A stretch of DNA of 64,000 nt from Streptomyces shenzhenensis (GCF_003688995.1 NZ_PENI01000001.1:558001-622000), one strand, 5' to 3'. Shown: positions 1 through 9,004, numbered from the stretch's first letter. Program-made: numbers and translations. Notes: generated by a model from the sequence alone, not told the origin.

Positions 1-581
1 TCGGCAACGCGTACTACTACTTCGACGGCAAGGAGCACCTGATCCAGGGCTTCTACGACCGGATCGCCGCCGAGCACCGGGTGGCGGTCCGGGAGGTCCT
101 GGACCGGGAGACCGACCTGGAGGCGCGGCTCGCGGGCGTGCTGCGGGCCTGGCTGGACGTCGCGCGGCCGTACCACGAGTTCGCGGTGCAGTTCTTCAAG
201 AACGCGGCCGATCCGGACAGCCCGCTCAGCCCGTTCTCCGCGGAGAGCGAGCACGCGCGCGAGGCGGCCATCGGCGTCCACCGGGAGGTGCTGGCCGGCT
301 CGAGGACCAAGGTCCCGGAGGAACTGCGGGACGCGCTCCCCGAGTTGATGTGGCTCTCCCAGATGGGGCTGGTGCTGTACTGGATCTTCGACCGCACCGA
401 GGGCCGTGAGCGCAGCCACCGGCTCGCCGAGCGGGGCGCACGCCTGACCGCGCGGGGCGTGTCGCTGGCCCGGTTCCGGGTGCTGGGGCCCCTGGTGCAC
501 GAGGTCCACGAACTGTTCACCGACTTCCTGCCCGGCATGACCAGAGCCCTGCCCGACCCCGCGAAAAGACCGACCCCCTAG
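1..581 (+). CDS. TetR-family transcriptional regulator (5' end outside window)
   Basis: The reading frame is open from base 3 to the stop at 579-581, so the gene starts before the window. The first visible residues, GNAYYYFDGKEHLIQGFYDR, are the end of the TetR helix-turn-helix (the Y-Y-F-x-x-K-E-x-L signature), followed by a ligand-binding region of about 170 residues. Most of the DNA-binding domain is therefore missing from view. TetR proteins usually repress a nearby gene in response to a small ligand. The only neighbour seen, an MMPL transporter, is convergent, so its target is more likely upstream of the window. Confidence 0.85.
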   Translation, partial: GNAYYYFDGKEHLIQGFYDRIAAEHRVAVREVLDRETDLEARLAGVLRAWLDVARPYHEFAVQFFKNAADPDSPLSPFSAESEHAREAAIGVHREVLAGSRTKVPEELRDALPELMWLSQMGLVLYWIFDRTEGRERSHRLAERGARLTARGVSLARFRVLGPLVHEVHELFTDFLPGMTRALPDPAKRPTP

Positions 582-812
582 GGCCCGGGACCCGCGAGGC
601 CGGGCGCGCCCTTCCGGAGTTTCTCGGGCGGAAGCCGCTCCACGGAGGCGTCACCGCCGATTGCCGACTCCCCGGGCCGGGCACGCCCTCGCCGGGGCGC
701 CCGCAGGCGCCGACGCCCTCGGCCGCCTTCCGGTCGCGCCCACCGGGCCCCGCCCGCGCCCGCCGGCCCGGCATCCGCGCCGGGCCCGCGCCCCGATCCG
801 TACGGCAGGTGT

Positions 813-841
813 CCCCGCCCAGGCGCGGTGCCCGGGCGGGG
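813..841. terminator. Possible bidirectional terminator between TetR and MMPL genes
   Basis: CCCCGCCC (813-820) and GGGCGGGG (834-841) form an 8-bp GC stem with a 13-nt loop, immediately before the stop codon of the convergent transporter gene. There is no T-run, as is usual in Streptomyces. The rest of 582-812 shows nothing recognisable. Confidence 0.4.
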
Positions 842-848
842 GTTGTGG

Positions 849-3266
849 TCAGTTGACCGCGTCCACCTCGTGGTCGGCCAGTTCCACGTCGTACACCAGC
901 GGACCGTCGCCGACGACGACATGCCGTGCGCGGGAGCCGTACGAGGCGGAGGTCGCCGCCAGGAGGTAGGTGCCCGGCCCGGGGACCGCCACGATGTACG
1001 AGCCGTCGGCCAGCGAGTCGACGCGGTCGAGCTGGCGGCCGCCCTTCGTCATCAGCGTCACGGACGCCCCGTGGACCGCATCGCCGTCGACGGAGCGGAT
1101 GAAGCCGTGCACGACCGACGCGGGGCCGACGGCCGCGGGCGGCTCCGCGGCCTGCTCCTCCGCCGGCTCCACCGCCAGGTGCGGCAGCCGCTTGTCCAGC
1201 CACTCCGGCAGCCACCAGTTCGACCGGCCCAGCAGATGCATCGCCGCCGGCACCAGGGCCGTACGCAGGATGAACGCGTCCAGCGCGACCGCGGCGGCGA
1301 GCCCCACGCCCGCCATCGCCGCGCTCGGGTCGCCGCTCAGCACGAAGGCCAGGAAGACGCACACCATGATCAGGGCCGCCGAGTTGATCACCCGGCTGGT
1401 CTCGGCCAGGCCGACCCGCACCGCGCGCGCGTTGTCCTTGGTGTGCACCCACTCCTCGTGCATCCGGCTCACCAGGAACACCTGGTAGTCCATGGAGAGG
1501 CCGAAGAGCAGGGACAGCATGATGACCGGCAGGAAGGCGTTGATCGGGCCCTCCTTGCCGAGGGCCAGCAGGTCCAGGCCCCAGCCCCACTGGAAGACCG
1601 CGACCAGGACACCGAAGGAGGCCGCCGCGGCGAACAGGTTCATCACCGCGGCCGTCAGCGGCACCACCAGGGAGCGGAAGGCGATCAGGAGCAGCAGGAA
1701 GCCAAGCCCGATGATGGTCGCGACGAAGAGCGGCAGCCGGTCGCCGGTGACCGCCGCGAAGTCCTTCGAGACCGCGGTCACCCCGCCGACGTGGGCCTGC
1801 GCGCCCGCCTGAGGGATCACCCGGTCGCGCAGGGTGTCGATGAGGTCGTCCGTCTCCTTCGACTGCGGTGAGGTGGTCGGCACGACCTGGATGACGGTGA
1901 CGCCCCGCGCGGGCGGCAGCGCGACCGCCTGGGCCACCCCTGAGGTCGTCTCGATGCCCTTGACCAGGGCCGTCGTGTCACCGCCCGAGGCGACCACCTG
2001 GAGGGGTCCGTTGAAGCCGGGGCCGAAGCCCTCGGCGAGCAGGTCGTAGGCCTTCCTGGTCGTCGTCGACGCCTGGTCGTTGCCCTGGTCGGTCGCGCCG
2101 AGCCGCAGCGACAGCACCGGCAGGGCGAGGACGGCCATGGCGACGACCGCGAGCGCGGCGACGGTACGGGGCCGCCGCTGCACCCCGCCCGACCAGCGGG
2201 CCGCGAGGCCGCTCGCCCGCTCCGGCTCGGGCCCCTGCTCGGCGAGGAGGCGGCGCTGGCGGCGGCTGAGCACCCGCGGGCCGAGGAAGCCGAGGAACGC
2301 CGGCAGCAGCGTCGTCGCGGCGAGCACGCTCAGCACGACCGTCAGCGAGGTGCCGATCACCACGCCGTCCAGGAAGCGCAGGTTCGTCACCAGCATGCCG
2401 GCCAGCGCGATGCACACCGTGCCGCCCGCGAACAGCACCGCGCGGCCCGAGGTGTTGAGGGCGGTGACCGCGGCCTCCTCGGGGTCGGTGCCGCGCAGGA
2501 TGCCGCGCCGGTGCCGGGTGACGATGAACAGCGCGTAGTCGATGCCGACGCCCAGCCCGATCAGGGTCGCAAGGAGCGGGGCCAGGTCGGGGACGTCGGT
2601 GGCATGGCTGATCAGCTGGGTGGAGAACAGGCCGGTGCCGACGCCGAAGACGGCGATGCCGATGGGCAGCAGCATCCCGAAGAGCGAGCCGAAGGCCAGG
2701 AAGAGCACGACGGCCGCCGCGACGAGCCCGACCACCTCCGCGAGACCGGTCGGCGGCTCCTGCACCCGCTGGATCGCCTGCCCGCCCAACTCGACCTGGA
2801 GTCCGCCGCGTTCCGCACCCTGCGCGGTGTCGACGACGTCCTGGACCAGTTCCTTGGGTACGGAGTTGGCCGGCTCGGTGAAGGTGACCTGCGCGTACGC
2901 GATCCGTCCGTCGCGGCTCACCTGCGCGGCGCCCCGCTCACCGGTGTAGGGGCCGGTGACGGCTCCGATGCCGTCCATCCCGGCGATCTTCTCCAGCGCG
3001 GGCTCGATCCGGGACCGTACGTCCTGGTCCCTGACCGTGCCCGTGTCGACCTTCCACACCACCGTGTCGGTGTCGCCGGACGTCTCCGGGAAGGCCTTCT
3101 CCATCAGGTCGTACGCGCGCTTGGAGTCCGTGTTCGGGAGGGAGAACACGTTCGCGTAGTCCGTGCCCGCTGCCGAGGCCGTGAGGCCAAGACCGCACAG
3201 CGCCCCCACCCACACCAGCAGGACCACCAGCCGGTGCCGAAAGCACCACCGTGCCAATGCCGCCAC
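849..3266 (-). CDS. MMPL/RND-family membrane transporter with C-terminal carboxypeptidase-regulatory-like domain
   Basis: This is an inner-membrane export protein of the MMPL (RND-like) family, 805 residues from the chosen GTG. That start has GGAG 8 nt upstream; longer forms up to 3371 lack a good site. The first membrane helix is near residues 9-29. A large extracytoplasmic loop and a multi-helix block follow, then a second loop and helix block, the usual duplicated MMPL layout. The last ~80 residues (VVHGFIRSVDGDAVHGASV onward) look like a transthyretin/carboxypeptidase-regulatory beta-sandwich fused to the transporter. MMPL proteins export lipids or small molecules; the substrate here cannot be told. 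It is divergent from a two-component system 161 bp away, which may control it. Confidence 0.85.
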   Translation of the reverse strand: MAALARWCFRHRLVVLLVWVGALCGLGLTASAAGTDYANVFSLPNTDSKRAYDLMEKAFPETSGDTDTVVWKVDTGTVRDQDVRSRIEPALEKIAGMDGIGAVTGPYTGERGAAQVSRDGRIAYAQVTFTEPANSVPKELVQDVVDTAQGAERGGLQVELGGQAIQRVQEPPTGLAEVVGLVAAAVVLFLAFGSLFGMLLPIGIAVFGVGTGLFSTQLISHATDVPDLAPLLATLIGLGVGIDYALFIVTRHRRGILRGTDPEEAAVTALNTSGRAVLFAGGTVCIALAGMLVTNLRFLDGVVIGTSLTVVLSVLAATTLLPAFLGFLGPRVLSRRQRRLLAEQGPEPERASGLAARWSGGVQRRPRTVAALAVVAMAVLALPVLSLRLGATDQGNDQASTTTRKAYDLLAEGFGPGFNGPLQVVASGGDTTALVKGIETTSGVAQAVALPPARGVTVIQVVPTTSPQSKETDDLIDTLRDRVIPQAGAQAHVGGVTAVSKDFAAVTGDRLPLFVATIIGLGFLLLLIAFRSLVVPLTAAVMNLFAAAASFGVLVAVFQWGWGLDLLALGKEGPINAFLPVIMLSLLFGLSMDYQVFLVSRMHEEWVHTKDNARAVRVGLAETSRVINSAALIMVCVFLAFVLSGDPSAAMAGVGLAAAVALDAFILRTALVPAAMHLLGRSNWWLPEWLDKRLPHLAVEPAEEQAAEPPAAVGPASVVHGFIRSVDGDAVHGASVTLMTKGGRQLDRVDSLADGSYIVAVPGPGTYLLAATSASYGSRARHVVVGDGPLVYDVELADHEVDAVN

Positions 3267-3398
3267 GTTCAAGGCTCCTTCAACTGTTTCGGTCGGTCGG
3301 TCCCCCAGGTCCTGGGCACCAGGATCGGCGCCGGCACCCGTGCGTGCACACGACGCGCCCATGACTCTCAAGGAACTCCAAAGAGCGAACGAGCCCGG

Positions 3399-3427
3399 CT
3401 GTCAGTGGTCCCGCCGATACTGGGTGC
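3399..3427 (+). promoter_or_regulatory. Candidate promoter of the response-regulator gene, leaderless
   Basis: CTGTCAGTG (3399-3407), 8 nt, then GATACT (3416-3421), then 6 nt to the ATG. The arrangement resembles the actinobacterial RecA-independent damage promoter TTGTCR-GTG-N8-TAnnnT with one mismatch in the upstream element and one in the -10. No Shine-Dalgarno sequence precedes the ATG, which suggests transcription starts at or next to the start codon. Confidence 0.4.
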
Positions 3428-4117
3428 ATGACGACGGCTCCAGGCACCGTGCTGGTCGTGGAGGACGAACCGAGCATCGCGGACGTCCTCGCCATCGCCC
3501 TGCGCTACCACGGCTTCGAGGTGATGATCGCGGGCACCGTCCGCGAGGCGCTGGCCGCCGCCGGGCGCACCCGGCCCGACGTGGCCCTCCTCGACGTCAT
3601 GCTGCCCGACGGGGATGGCCGCGCGCTGGGCCGTGAACTGCGCGCCGGGCGGCCCGACCTGGCGCTGGTCTTCCTCACGGCACGGGACTCGCCCGCGGAG
3701 ATCGTCGGCGCCCTCGGCTTCGGCGACGACTACATCACCAAGCCGTTCAACATCGACGAGGTGGTCGCCCGGATCGGCGCGGTGCTGCGCCGTACCCGCC
3801 CCGCGGACGTCATCCCGCAGCGCCCGCCGCTGCGCTACGGCGACCTGGAGCTGGACGAGACGACGTACTCGGTGCGCCGCGCGGGCCGCACGGTCGAGCT
3901 GACCCCCACCGAGTACGCGCTGCTGCGGTTCCTGGTGCGCAACGGCGGCCGGATCGTGCCGAAGGAGCAACTCCTGCGCCACGTCTGGCAGTACGAGCAC
4001 ACCCCGCCCGAGTCGACCGTCGTCGAGACCTACATCAGCTATCTGCGCCGCAAGCTGGACACCCTGGGACCGCCGGTGATCACCACCCGGCGCGGTGTCG
4101 GATACGGGCTGGCATGA
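3428..4117 (+). CDS. OmpR/PhoB-type response regulator
   Basis: A 229-residue DNA-binding response regulator. The receiver domain occupies about residues 7-120: acidic pair E12/D13, phospho-acceptor D56 (in LLDVMLPDGDG), T84 and K105 (YITKPF) are all present. A winged-helix effector domain fills about residues 130-228, ending in the typical VVETYISYLRRKLD and RRGVGYGLA segments. The usual GADDY before the switch lysine reads GFGDDY here, a small oddity. The stop codon overlaps the ATG of the histidine kinase (ATGA), so the two are translationally coupled. It is divergent from the MMPL gene, a plausible target. No Shine-Dalgarno is visible. Confidence 0.93.
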   Translation: MTTAPGTVLVVEDEPSIADVLAIALRYHGFEVMIAGTVREALAAAGRTRPDVALLDVMLPDGDGRALGRELRAGRPDLALVFLTARDSPAEIVGALGFGDDYITKPFNIDEVVARIGAVLRRTRPADVIPQRPPLRYGDLELDETTYSVRRAGRTVELTPTEYALLRFLVRNGGRIVPKEQLLRHVWQYEHTPPESTVVETYISYLRRKLDTLGPPVITTRRGVGYGLA

Positions 4118-5559
4118 GGCCCCGCGGTACCCGCGGCATGCGCTCGCTGCGCGCGAAGCTGACCCTCGCGAACGTGCTGCTGCTGGCCCTCGGCATCATC
4201 GCGGCCACCGCGGTGAGCCTGATGGGCATGCGGCACTATCTGCTCCAGCAGGTCGACGCCGGGCTGGGCAAGACCCGTCAGTCGCTCTCCGCCTCAGATC
4301 TGACGCTGCGCCAGATCGACTCGCTGGCCGCGCTGGCGATCGTCCGGGACCGGTTCGTCCGGCCGCCGATGAGCGAACAGCCCCGCCCTGACTCGCTGTT
4401 CGCGGTCGTCGACGCCCGGGGCGGGGTCCGGCCCCTCGCCGGTTTCCCGCCCACCGAGAGCCAGCGCGCGCTGGCCGCCGCGATAGGCGACCCGGCGCCG
4501 CTCGCCGCCCTGCCCGGGCCGCGCGACATCACCGTCCGCGACGCCGCGTACCGGGCGATCGGCGTCCGGCTCGCCGACGGCAACTACATCCTGATCGCCA
4601 ACTCGACCGACGCCCTGCACAAGGGCATATCCAAGGCGCTCCGGCTCGACCTGGCCGTGGGCACGCTGCTGCTGGCGCTGCTGGCCTGTCTGACCATGTT
4701 CAATGTGCGGCGCCGGATGCGGCCACTGGAGGACATGGTGGAGACGTCGTCGGCGATCGCGGAGGGCGACCTCGCCCGCCGGGTGCCCTCCAGCCGGGAG
4801 ACCTCGCTGGAGGTCGAACAGCTGCGGCTCGCCCTCAACTCCATGCTCCACCAGGTGGAGTCGGCGTACCGGACGCGCGAGCGCAGCGCGGCCCAGCTGC
4901 GCCGTTTCGTCGCCGACGCCTCGCACGAGCTGCGCACCCCGCTGTCGGCGATCCGCGGCTACCTCCAGCTGTACGACAAGGGCATGCTGCGCGAGCCGGA
5001 GGAGCGCAAGCGCGCCTGGGACCGGATGAACGGCGAGGTGGACCGGATGGGGCGGCTCGTCGACGAGCTGCTCACCCTCGCCCGCCTCGACCAGCGGCCC
5101 GAACTGCGCCTGCGGAACGTCGACGTGAGCCGTCTGGTCCGGGACGCGGCGGCGGACCTGCGGGCCCAGCAGCCGGAGCGTCCGGTCACCGTGGCCGCGG
5201 ACGGCTCCGTGCTGGTGCGCGCCGACGAGTCGGGCCTGCGGCAGGTACTGGGCAACCTGGTGGCCAACGTCCGTACGCACACGCCCGGCGATGTGCCGGT
5301 GCGGCTGGGCGTGGAGCGGGCGGACGGGCTGGTGCGGCTGTGTGTCGCGGACGAGGGTCCGGGACTGGCCGAGGAGGACGCGGCACGCATCTTCGACCGC
5401 TTCTTCCGCGCGGGCGGCGGAGCGGGCAGCGGGCTGGGGATGGCGATCGTGCAGGGCGTCGTGCGGACGCACGGCGGCGAGGTGGCGGTACGGACGGCCC
5501 CCGGGGAGGGGCTGGCCGTGACGGTCACGCTGCCGTCCGGGGCGCCCGTACCGCCGTGA
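4114..5559 (+). CDS. Membrane sensor histidine kinase
   Basis: A 481-residue kinase partner of the preceding response regulator, coupled by a 4-nt ATGA overlap. Transmembrane helices lie near residues 19-38 and 178-197 and flank an extracytoplasmic sensor of ~140 residues. A HAMP linker follows (about 198-250), then the HisKA domain with phospho-acceptor H271 in FVADASHELRTPLS. The HATPase domain has an N-box region near NLVANVRTHTP and G-boxes DEGPGL and GSGLGMAIV. Domain order and length are normal for the class. The signal it senses cannot be inferred. The stop codon is only 3 nt from the end of the convergent solute-binding protein gene, leaving no room for a separate terminator. Confidence 0.93.
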   Translation: MRPRGTRGMRSLRAKLTLANVLLLALGIIAATAVSLMGMRHYLLQQVDAGLGKTRQSLSASDLTLRQIDSLAALAIVRDRFVRPPMSEQPRPDSLFAVVDARGGVRPLAGFPPTESQRALAAAIGDPAPLAALPGPRDITVRDAAYRAIGVRLADGNYILIANSTDALHKGISKALRLDLAVGTLLLALLACLTMFNVRRRMRPLEDMVETSSAIAEGDLARRVPSSRETSLEVEQLRLALNSMLHQVESAYRTRERSAAQLRRFVADASHELRTPLSAIRGYLQLYDKGMLREPEERKRAWDRMNGEVDRMGRLVDELLTLARLDQRPELRLRNVDVSRLVRDAAADLRAQQPERPVTVAADGSVLVRADESGLRQVLGNLVANVRTHTPGDVPVRLGVERADGLVRLCVADEGPGLAEEDAARIFDRFFRAGGGAGSGLGMAIVQGVVRTHGGEVAVRTAPGEGLAVTVTLPSGAPVPP

Positions 5560-5562
5560 GCG

Positions 5563-7122
5563 TCAGATCCAGTTCAGCTGCCAGAGCCGGAACACGCCGG
5601 TGCCGTCCGAGAGGTACTGGCCGCCGCCGACGTCCTCGCTGCTGACCACGTACTCCTTGCGCTGCCACAGCGGGATCAGCGGCACGTCGGTGGCGACGCC
5701 CGCCTGCACGGCGCGGAAGTCCTGGGCGACCCGGCTGCGGTCCGCGTACTGCTGGCTGTCCTGGATGAGGTTGTCGACGATCTTGTTGCTGTAGCCGGTG
5801 CTCATGGTGGAGCCGGTGCCGACGAGCGGGGCGCCGAAGGTGTCCGGGTCGGGGTAGTCGGCGACCCAGCCGACCGCCCAGGCGTCCATCTTCCCGGCCG
5901 CCCAGCGCTTCTGGAAGTCGGTCCACTCGTACCCCTTGACGTCCACCTCGAACAGGCCGCCCGCCTCCAGCTGCTTCTTCAGCGCGGCGGCCTCCTCGGC
6001 GCCCGCGCCACGTCCCTTGCCGTAGCCGAAGGTGAAGCGCACCGGCAGGCTCACCCCGGCCGCGGTGAGCAGTTCCTTCGCCTTCGCGGTGCTCTGCCTC
6101 GGGTAGGCGTCGAAGAACGACGTGGTGTGGCCGGTCAGTCCGGTCGGGATCAGCGAGTACAGCGGGTCGACCGTGCCCTCGTACACGGTGGCGGCGAGTT
6201 CCTCGCGGTTGACCAGCCAGGCCATGGCCCGGCGCACGCGCACGTCGTGCAGCGGCGAGCCCGCGCGGGTGTTGAGGTACAGGTTGCGGGTCTCGGAGCT
6301 GTCGGACTCGGTGACGCGCTGGTTCGGGTCGCTCGGGTTGAGGCCGGACAGGACCTTCGGCGGCAGTGTGCGGGTGGCCACGTCGAACTGCTTGTTCTGC
6401 CACGCCTTGTCGAGGGCCTGCGAGTCGCCGTAGTAGCGCAGCTCGATGGGGCTGCCGGTGCCCTTCAGGTTGCCCTTGTAGTGCGTGTTCGGCGTGAGCA
6501 CGGCCCGCTGGTCCTTGGTGTACCCGGTCAGCTTGTAGGGGCCGGTGCCGTCGGCCCCGGAGCCGGTGCGCAGGCTGTCCGCCGGGTAGGTGTCCTTGTC
6601 GACGATCGCACCGGCGCCGGTGGCCACCTTGAACGGGAAGGTGGCGTCGGGCGAGGACAGGTGGAAGGTGACGGTGGAGGCGCTGTCGGCGCTCACCGAG
6701 CCCAGGGTGGAGAACAGCGACGCCGGACCGACATCGGAGTTGATCTTCTTGACCCGGTCGAAGGAGTACTTCACGTCCTCGGCCGTCATCGCCCGGCCGC
6801 TCGGGAAGTTGATCCCGTCGCGCAGCGTGCAGCGGTACGTCTTCAGGTCGCTGCCCACGAACGTGCAGCTCTCCGCCGCGTCCGGCACGGGCTGTACGCC
6901 GCCCGGTTCGAACGTCAGCAGTGACTGGAAGACATTGCTGAACAGGGCCCAGGAACCGGCGTCGTAGGCGCCGGCCGGGTCGAGCGACGTGACGGCGTCC
7001 GTCGTGCCGACCTTGATGGTCCTGTTCTTGTTCTCCTGCGCCGGCAGCAGTTGCCAGCCGCCTACTCCCACGACCGCCAGCACGAGCAGCGTCACGAGAA
7101 TCCGCATGCGAACCGATCGCAT
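5563..7122 (-). CDS. ABC transporter solute-binding protein, family 5 (peptide/nickel type)
   Basis: A 519-residue extracytoplasmic substrate-binding protein of the SBP_bac_5 (oligopeptide/dipeptide) family. The ATG at 7122 was chosen because GGGGAGGG lies just upstream. An N-terminal hydrophobic segment (about residues 7-24) serves as signal or anchor. It has no lipobox cysteine, so unlike most such proteins in Gram-positives it is probably not a lipoprotein. The family signature SLDPAGAYD is near residue 46. No permease or ATPase genes are adjacent, so it is an orphan binding protein; partner genes must lie elsewhere, or it acts in signalling. Substrate unknown. Confidence 0.88.
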   Translation of the reverse strand: MRSVRMRILVTLLVLAVVGVGGWQLLPAQENKNRTIKVGTTDAVTSLDPAGAYDAGSWALFSNVFQSLLTFEPGGVQPVPDAAESCTFVGSDLKTYRCTLRDGINFPSGRAMTAEDVKYSFDRVKKINSDVGPASLFSTLGSVSADSASTVTFHLSSPDATFPFKVATGAGAIVDKDTYPADSLRTGSGADGTGPYKLTGYTKDQRAVLTPNTHYKGNLKGTGSPIELRYYGDSQALDKAWQNKQFDVATRTLPPKVLSGLNPSDPNQRVTESDSSETRNLYLNTRAGSPLHDVRVRRAMAWLVNREELAATVYEGTVDPLYSLIPTGLTGHTTSFFDAYPRQSTAKAKELLTAAGVSLPVRFTFGYGKGRGAGAEEAAALKKQLEAGGLFEVDVKGYEWTDFQKRWAAGKMDAWAVGWVADYPDPDTFGAPLVGTGSTMSTGYSNKIVDNLIQDSQQYADRSRVAQDFRAVQAGVATDVPLIPLWQRKEYVVSSEDVGGGQYLSDGTGVFRLWQLNWI

Positions 7123-7378
7123 GGTGGTGCCCTCCCCGGGCCTTCCGCGGGCCCTACCCCTGACTTGCACAAACGCCACTCCCCTGCATGGCGCGGCTCA
7201 CCTAATCACACGTGTTTCGCCTGAGGGAAGAGCAATCGGGCGAGATGTGCGAGAACTTACCCTGCGACGGTTACCGCCCGGTTTCACAGGGTGTTCACAG
7301 TGGCCGGGCCGGGGGCTGCCGCCGCCTCCCCCGCACCCTCATGACCTGGGCTTCTCCAGGTGTTCACACCGGCTCACG
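7123..7378. other. Intergenic region upstream of the solute-binding protein gene
   Basis: 256 bp without a convincing gene. It must hold the promoter of the minus-strand solute-binding protein gene. Nothing else is recognisable before the MITE-like element that starts near 7379. Confidence 0.4.
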
Positions 7379-7540
7379 AGGCCCTGTGGTCACATTCCCG
7401 TCGTCCGCCCGGAGGGCGGGCCCTGCGGCGTCGTGAGGGTCCCCCCTGGTCGAAGAGCTCGGGGGAGCGTGCATGGCGTCGCGGGGCTGGGGGCACCTCC
7501 CGGCCGGAGGCTGGGGGAGGGAATTTGACGACAGGGCCTA
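7379..7540. mobile_element. MITE-like element, copy A (GGCCCTGT..CATTCCC ends)
   Basis: A 162-bp non-coding unit bounded by terminal inverted repeats: GAGGCCCTGTGGTCACATTCCC at 7379-7400 and GGGAATTTGACGACAGGGCCTA at 7519-7540, 19 of 22 positions complementary. Most of the interior, including a GC-rich stretch with CTCGGGGGAGCGTGCATGG, is shared almost base for base with 22027-22301. It has no transposase, so it could move only if a transposase elsewhere acted on it. It abuts a different element at its right end. Confidence 0.75.
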
Positions 7541-7703
7541 GGGTCTTTTGTTTGGATCAGGCCGGATCAGGGAGCGGGGTCTGGTGCCGTGGATCGCAAG
7601 GCGGAGGAGGGCGGCAGGGCGGAGCCCTGACAACCGACGACAACGCCGCGAGGCGCGGTGCCAGGGCCCGCGAGCCCGGCCTGATCCAAACGAGAGGCCC
7701 TAG
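7538..7703. mobile_element. MITE-like element, second type (TTTGGATCAGGCC ends)
   Basis: A 166-bp unit. The left end, starting CTAGGGTCTTTTGTTTGGAT at 7538, and the right end, closing with CCAAACGAGAGGCCCTAG at 7703, are inverted copies over 26 bp with 22 matches. Both ends carry CTAG, consistent with a TA or CTAG target duplication as made by IS5-like transposases. It is non-coding and has no transposase. Its left CTAG is the same one that closes the preceding element, so the two sit head to tail sharing a target. It ends 27 bp after the metallophosphoesterase stop codon. Confidence 0.75.
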
Positions 7704-7729
7704 GGGGCGGGGGGCGCCTGCGGGCGCGC

Positions 7730-9004
7730 TCAGGCCTGCCGGGACGCCAGCTCCACGACAGTGATGTCCGACGGCGCCCCCACCCGGGTGGGCGGACCCC
7801 AGGCGCCCGCACCGCGGCTGACGTACAGCTGGGTGTCGCCGTAGCGTTCCAGGCCCGCCACCGTCGGGTTGGCGGCCGCCGCGAGGAGGCTGCCCGGCCA
7901 GAGCTGGCCGCCGTGGGTGTGGCCGGAGAGCTGGAGGTCGACGCCGTGCCGGACGGCCTCGTGGATCTGGACGGGCTGATGGGCGAGGAGCACGCACGCG
8001 CGTGCCGGGTCGCGGTCGCCGAGTGCCCTGCCGAAGTCCGGGCCCTGGCCCTGGCTCTCGCCCTGTACGTCGTTGACTCCGGCGAGGTCGAAGCCGGGCA
8101 GTTCGGTGCGGGCGTTCTCCAGCGGGCGCAGCCCGAGCCTGCGCACCTCCTCGACCCACTGCTCGGCGCCGGAGAAGTACTCGTGGTTGCCGGTGACGAA
8201 GTACGTCCCGTGCCGGGCCGAGAGCTGCGCGAGCGGTGCCGCCGCCGGGCCGAGGTCCGGCACGCTGCCGTCCACCAGATCGCCGACGACCGCGATCAGA
8301 TCGGGCTGGGTCGCGTTGATGGTGTCGACGACCCGCTGTGCGAAGCCCCGGCCGAGGACCGGGCTGAGGTGGATGTCGCTGACGACGGCGATCCGGAACC
8401 CGTGTGCCGAGCGCGGGAGCTTGGCCAGCGGGACCATGACGCGTTTCACACGCGGTCCGCGCAGCACGCCATAGGTGCCGTACCCGACGGTCGCCACGGC
8501 GGCCGTGGCCGCCGCGCCGCCGACGACCCGGGAGACGAAGAGCCGCCGGGACGGGTCCCGCGGGCCGGACTCCGGCCCGGGTTCCGGACCGGCATCCGGC
8601 CGCGGCTCCGGGGGTTCCGGTGGTTCCGGTGCCGGTACGGTGCCCGCCGGTACGGCCACCGGGACGGGGGCGGGCCGGGCTGCGCGCCGCCGCGTCAGCC
8701 GGCGCAGCAACGGCCGTACGGCCTCCCCCGCCACGACCGCCACCAGGAGGTAGAGGGCCAGCGCCATCCACAGGAAGCCGGGCCAGGCCAGGGTGCGTTG
8801 GAGCCAGAACGGCGCTCCGGAGCGCTCGGCGACCAGGGCCGCGACCATCAGGACCGGGCCCGCCACGAACACGGCCGTACCGACCCTGCGGGCGCGCCCC
8901 GGCGCCGCCGTCGTGTCGCGGACCAGGCGCCGCCAGACGTACCAGTGCAGCCCGGCCACGACGGCCAGCACGGCCAGGGCGACGAGCACTAAAACGATGA
9001 CCAC
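7730..9004 (-). CDS. Membrane-anchored metallophosphoesterase
   Basis: A 424-residue calcineurin-like phosphoesterase. The N-terminal third holds several hydrophobic helices (one at residues 1-18, others between about 40 and 110). A proline/glutamate-rich linker and a twin-arginine-like segment (PSRRLFVSR) follow, then the catalytic domain. All metal-binding motifs are visible: SDIHLS, GDLVDG, GNHEYF and SGHTHGGQ. The active site therefore probably faces outward or is membrane-associated. The GTG at 9004 has GAGGAC 8 nt upstream. Codon 5 is TTA (8990-8992), the rare leucine codon read by the bldA tRNA, which suggests developmental control. The substrate is unknown. Confidence 0.88.
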   Translation of the reverse strand: MVIVLVLVALAVLAVVAGLHWYVWRRLVRDTTAAPGRARRVGTAVFVAGPVLMVAALVAERSGAPFWLQRTLAWPGFLWMALALYLLVAVVAGEAVRPLLRRLTRRRAARPAPVPVAVPAGTVPAPEPPEPPEPRPDAGPEPGPESGPRDPSRRLFVSRVVGGAAATAAVATVGYGTYGVLRGPRVKRVMVPLAKLPRSAHGFRIAVVSDIHLSPVLGRGFAQRVVDTINATQPDLIAVVGDLVDGSVPDLGPAAAPLAQLSARHGTYFVTGNHEYFSGAEQWVEEVRRLGLRPLENARTELPGFDLAGVNDVQGESQGQGPDFGRALGDRDPARACVLLAHQPVQIHEAVRHGVDLQLSGHTHGGQLWPGSLLAAAANPTVAGLERYGDTQLYVSRGAGAWGPPTRVGAPSDITVVELASRQA

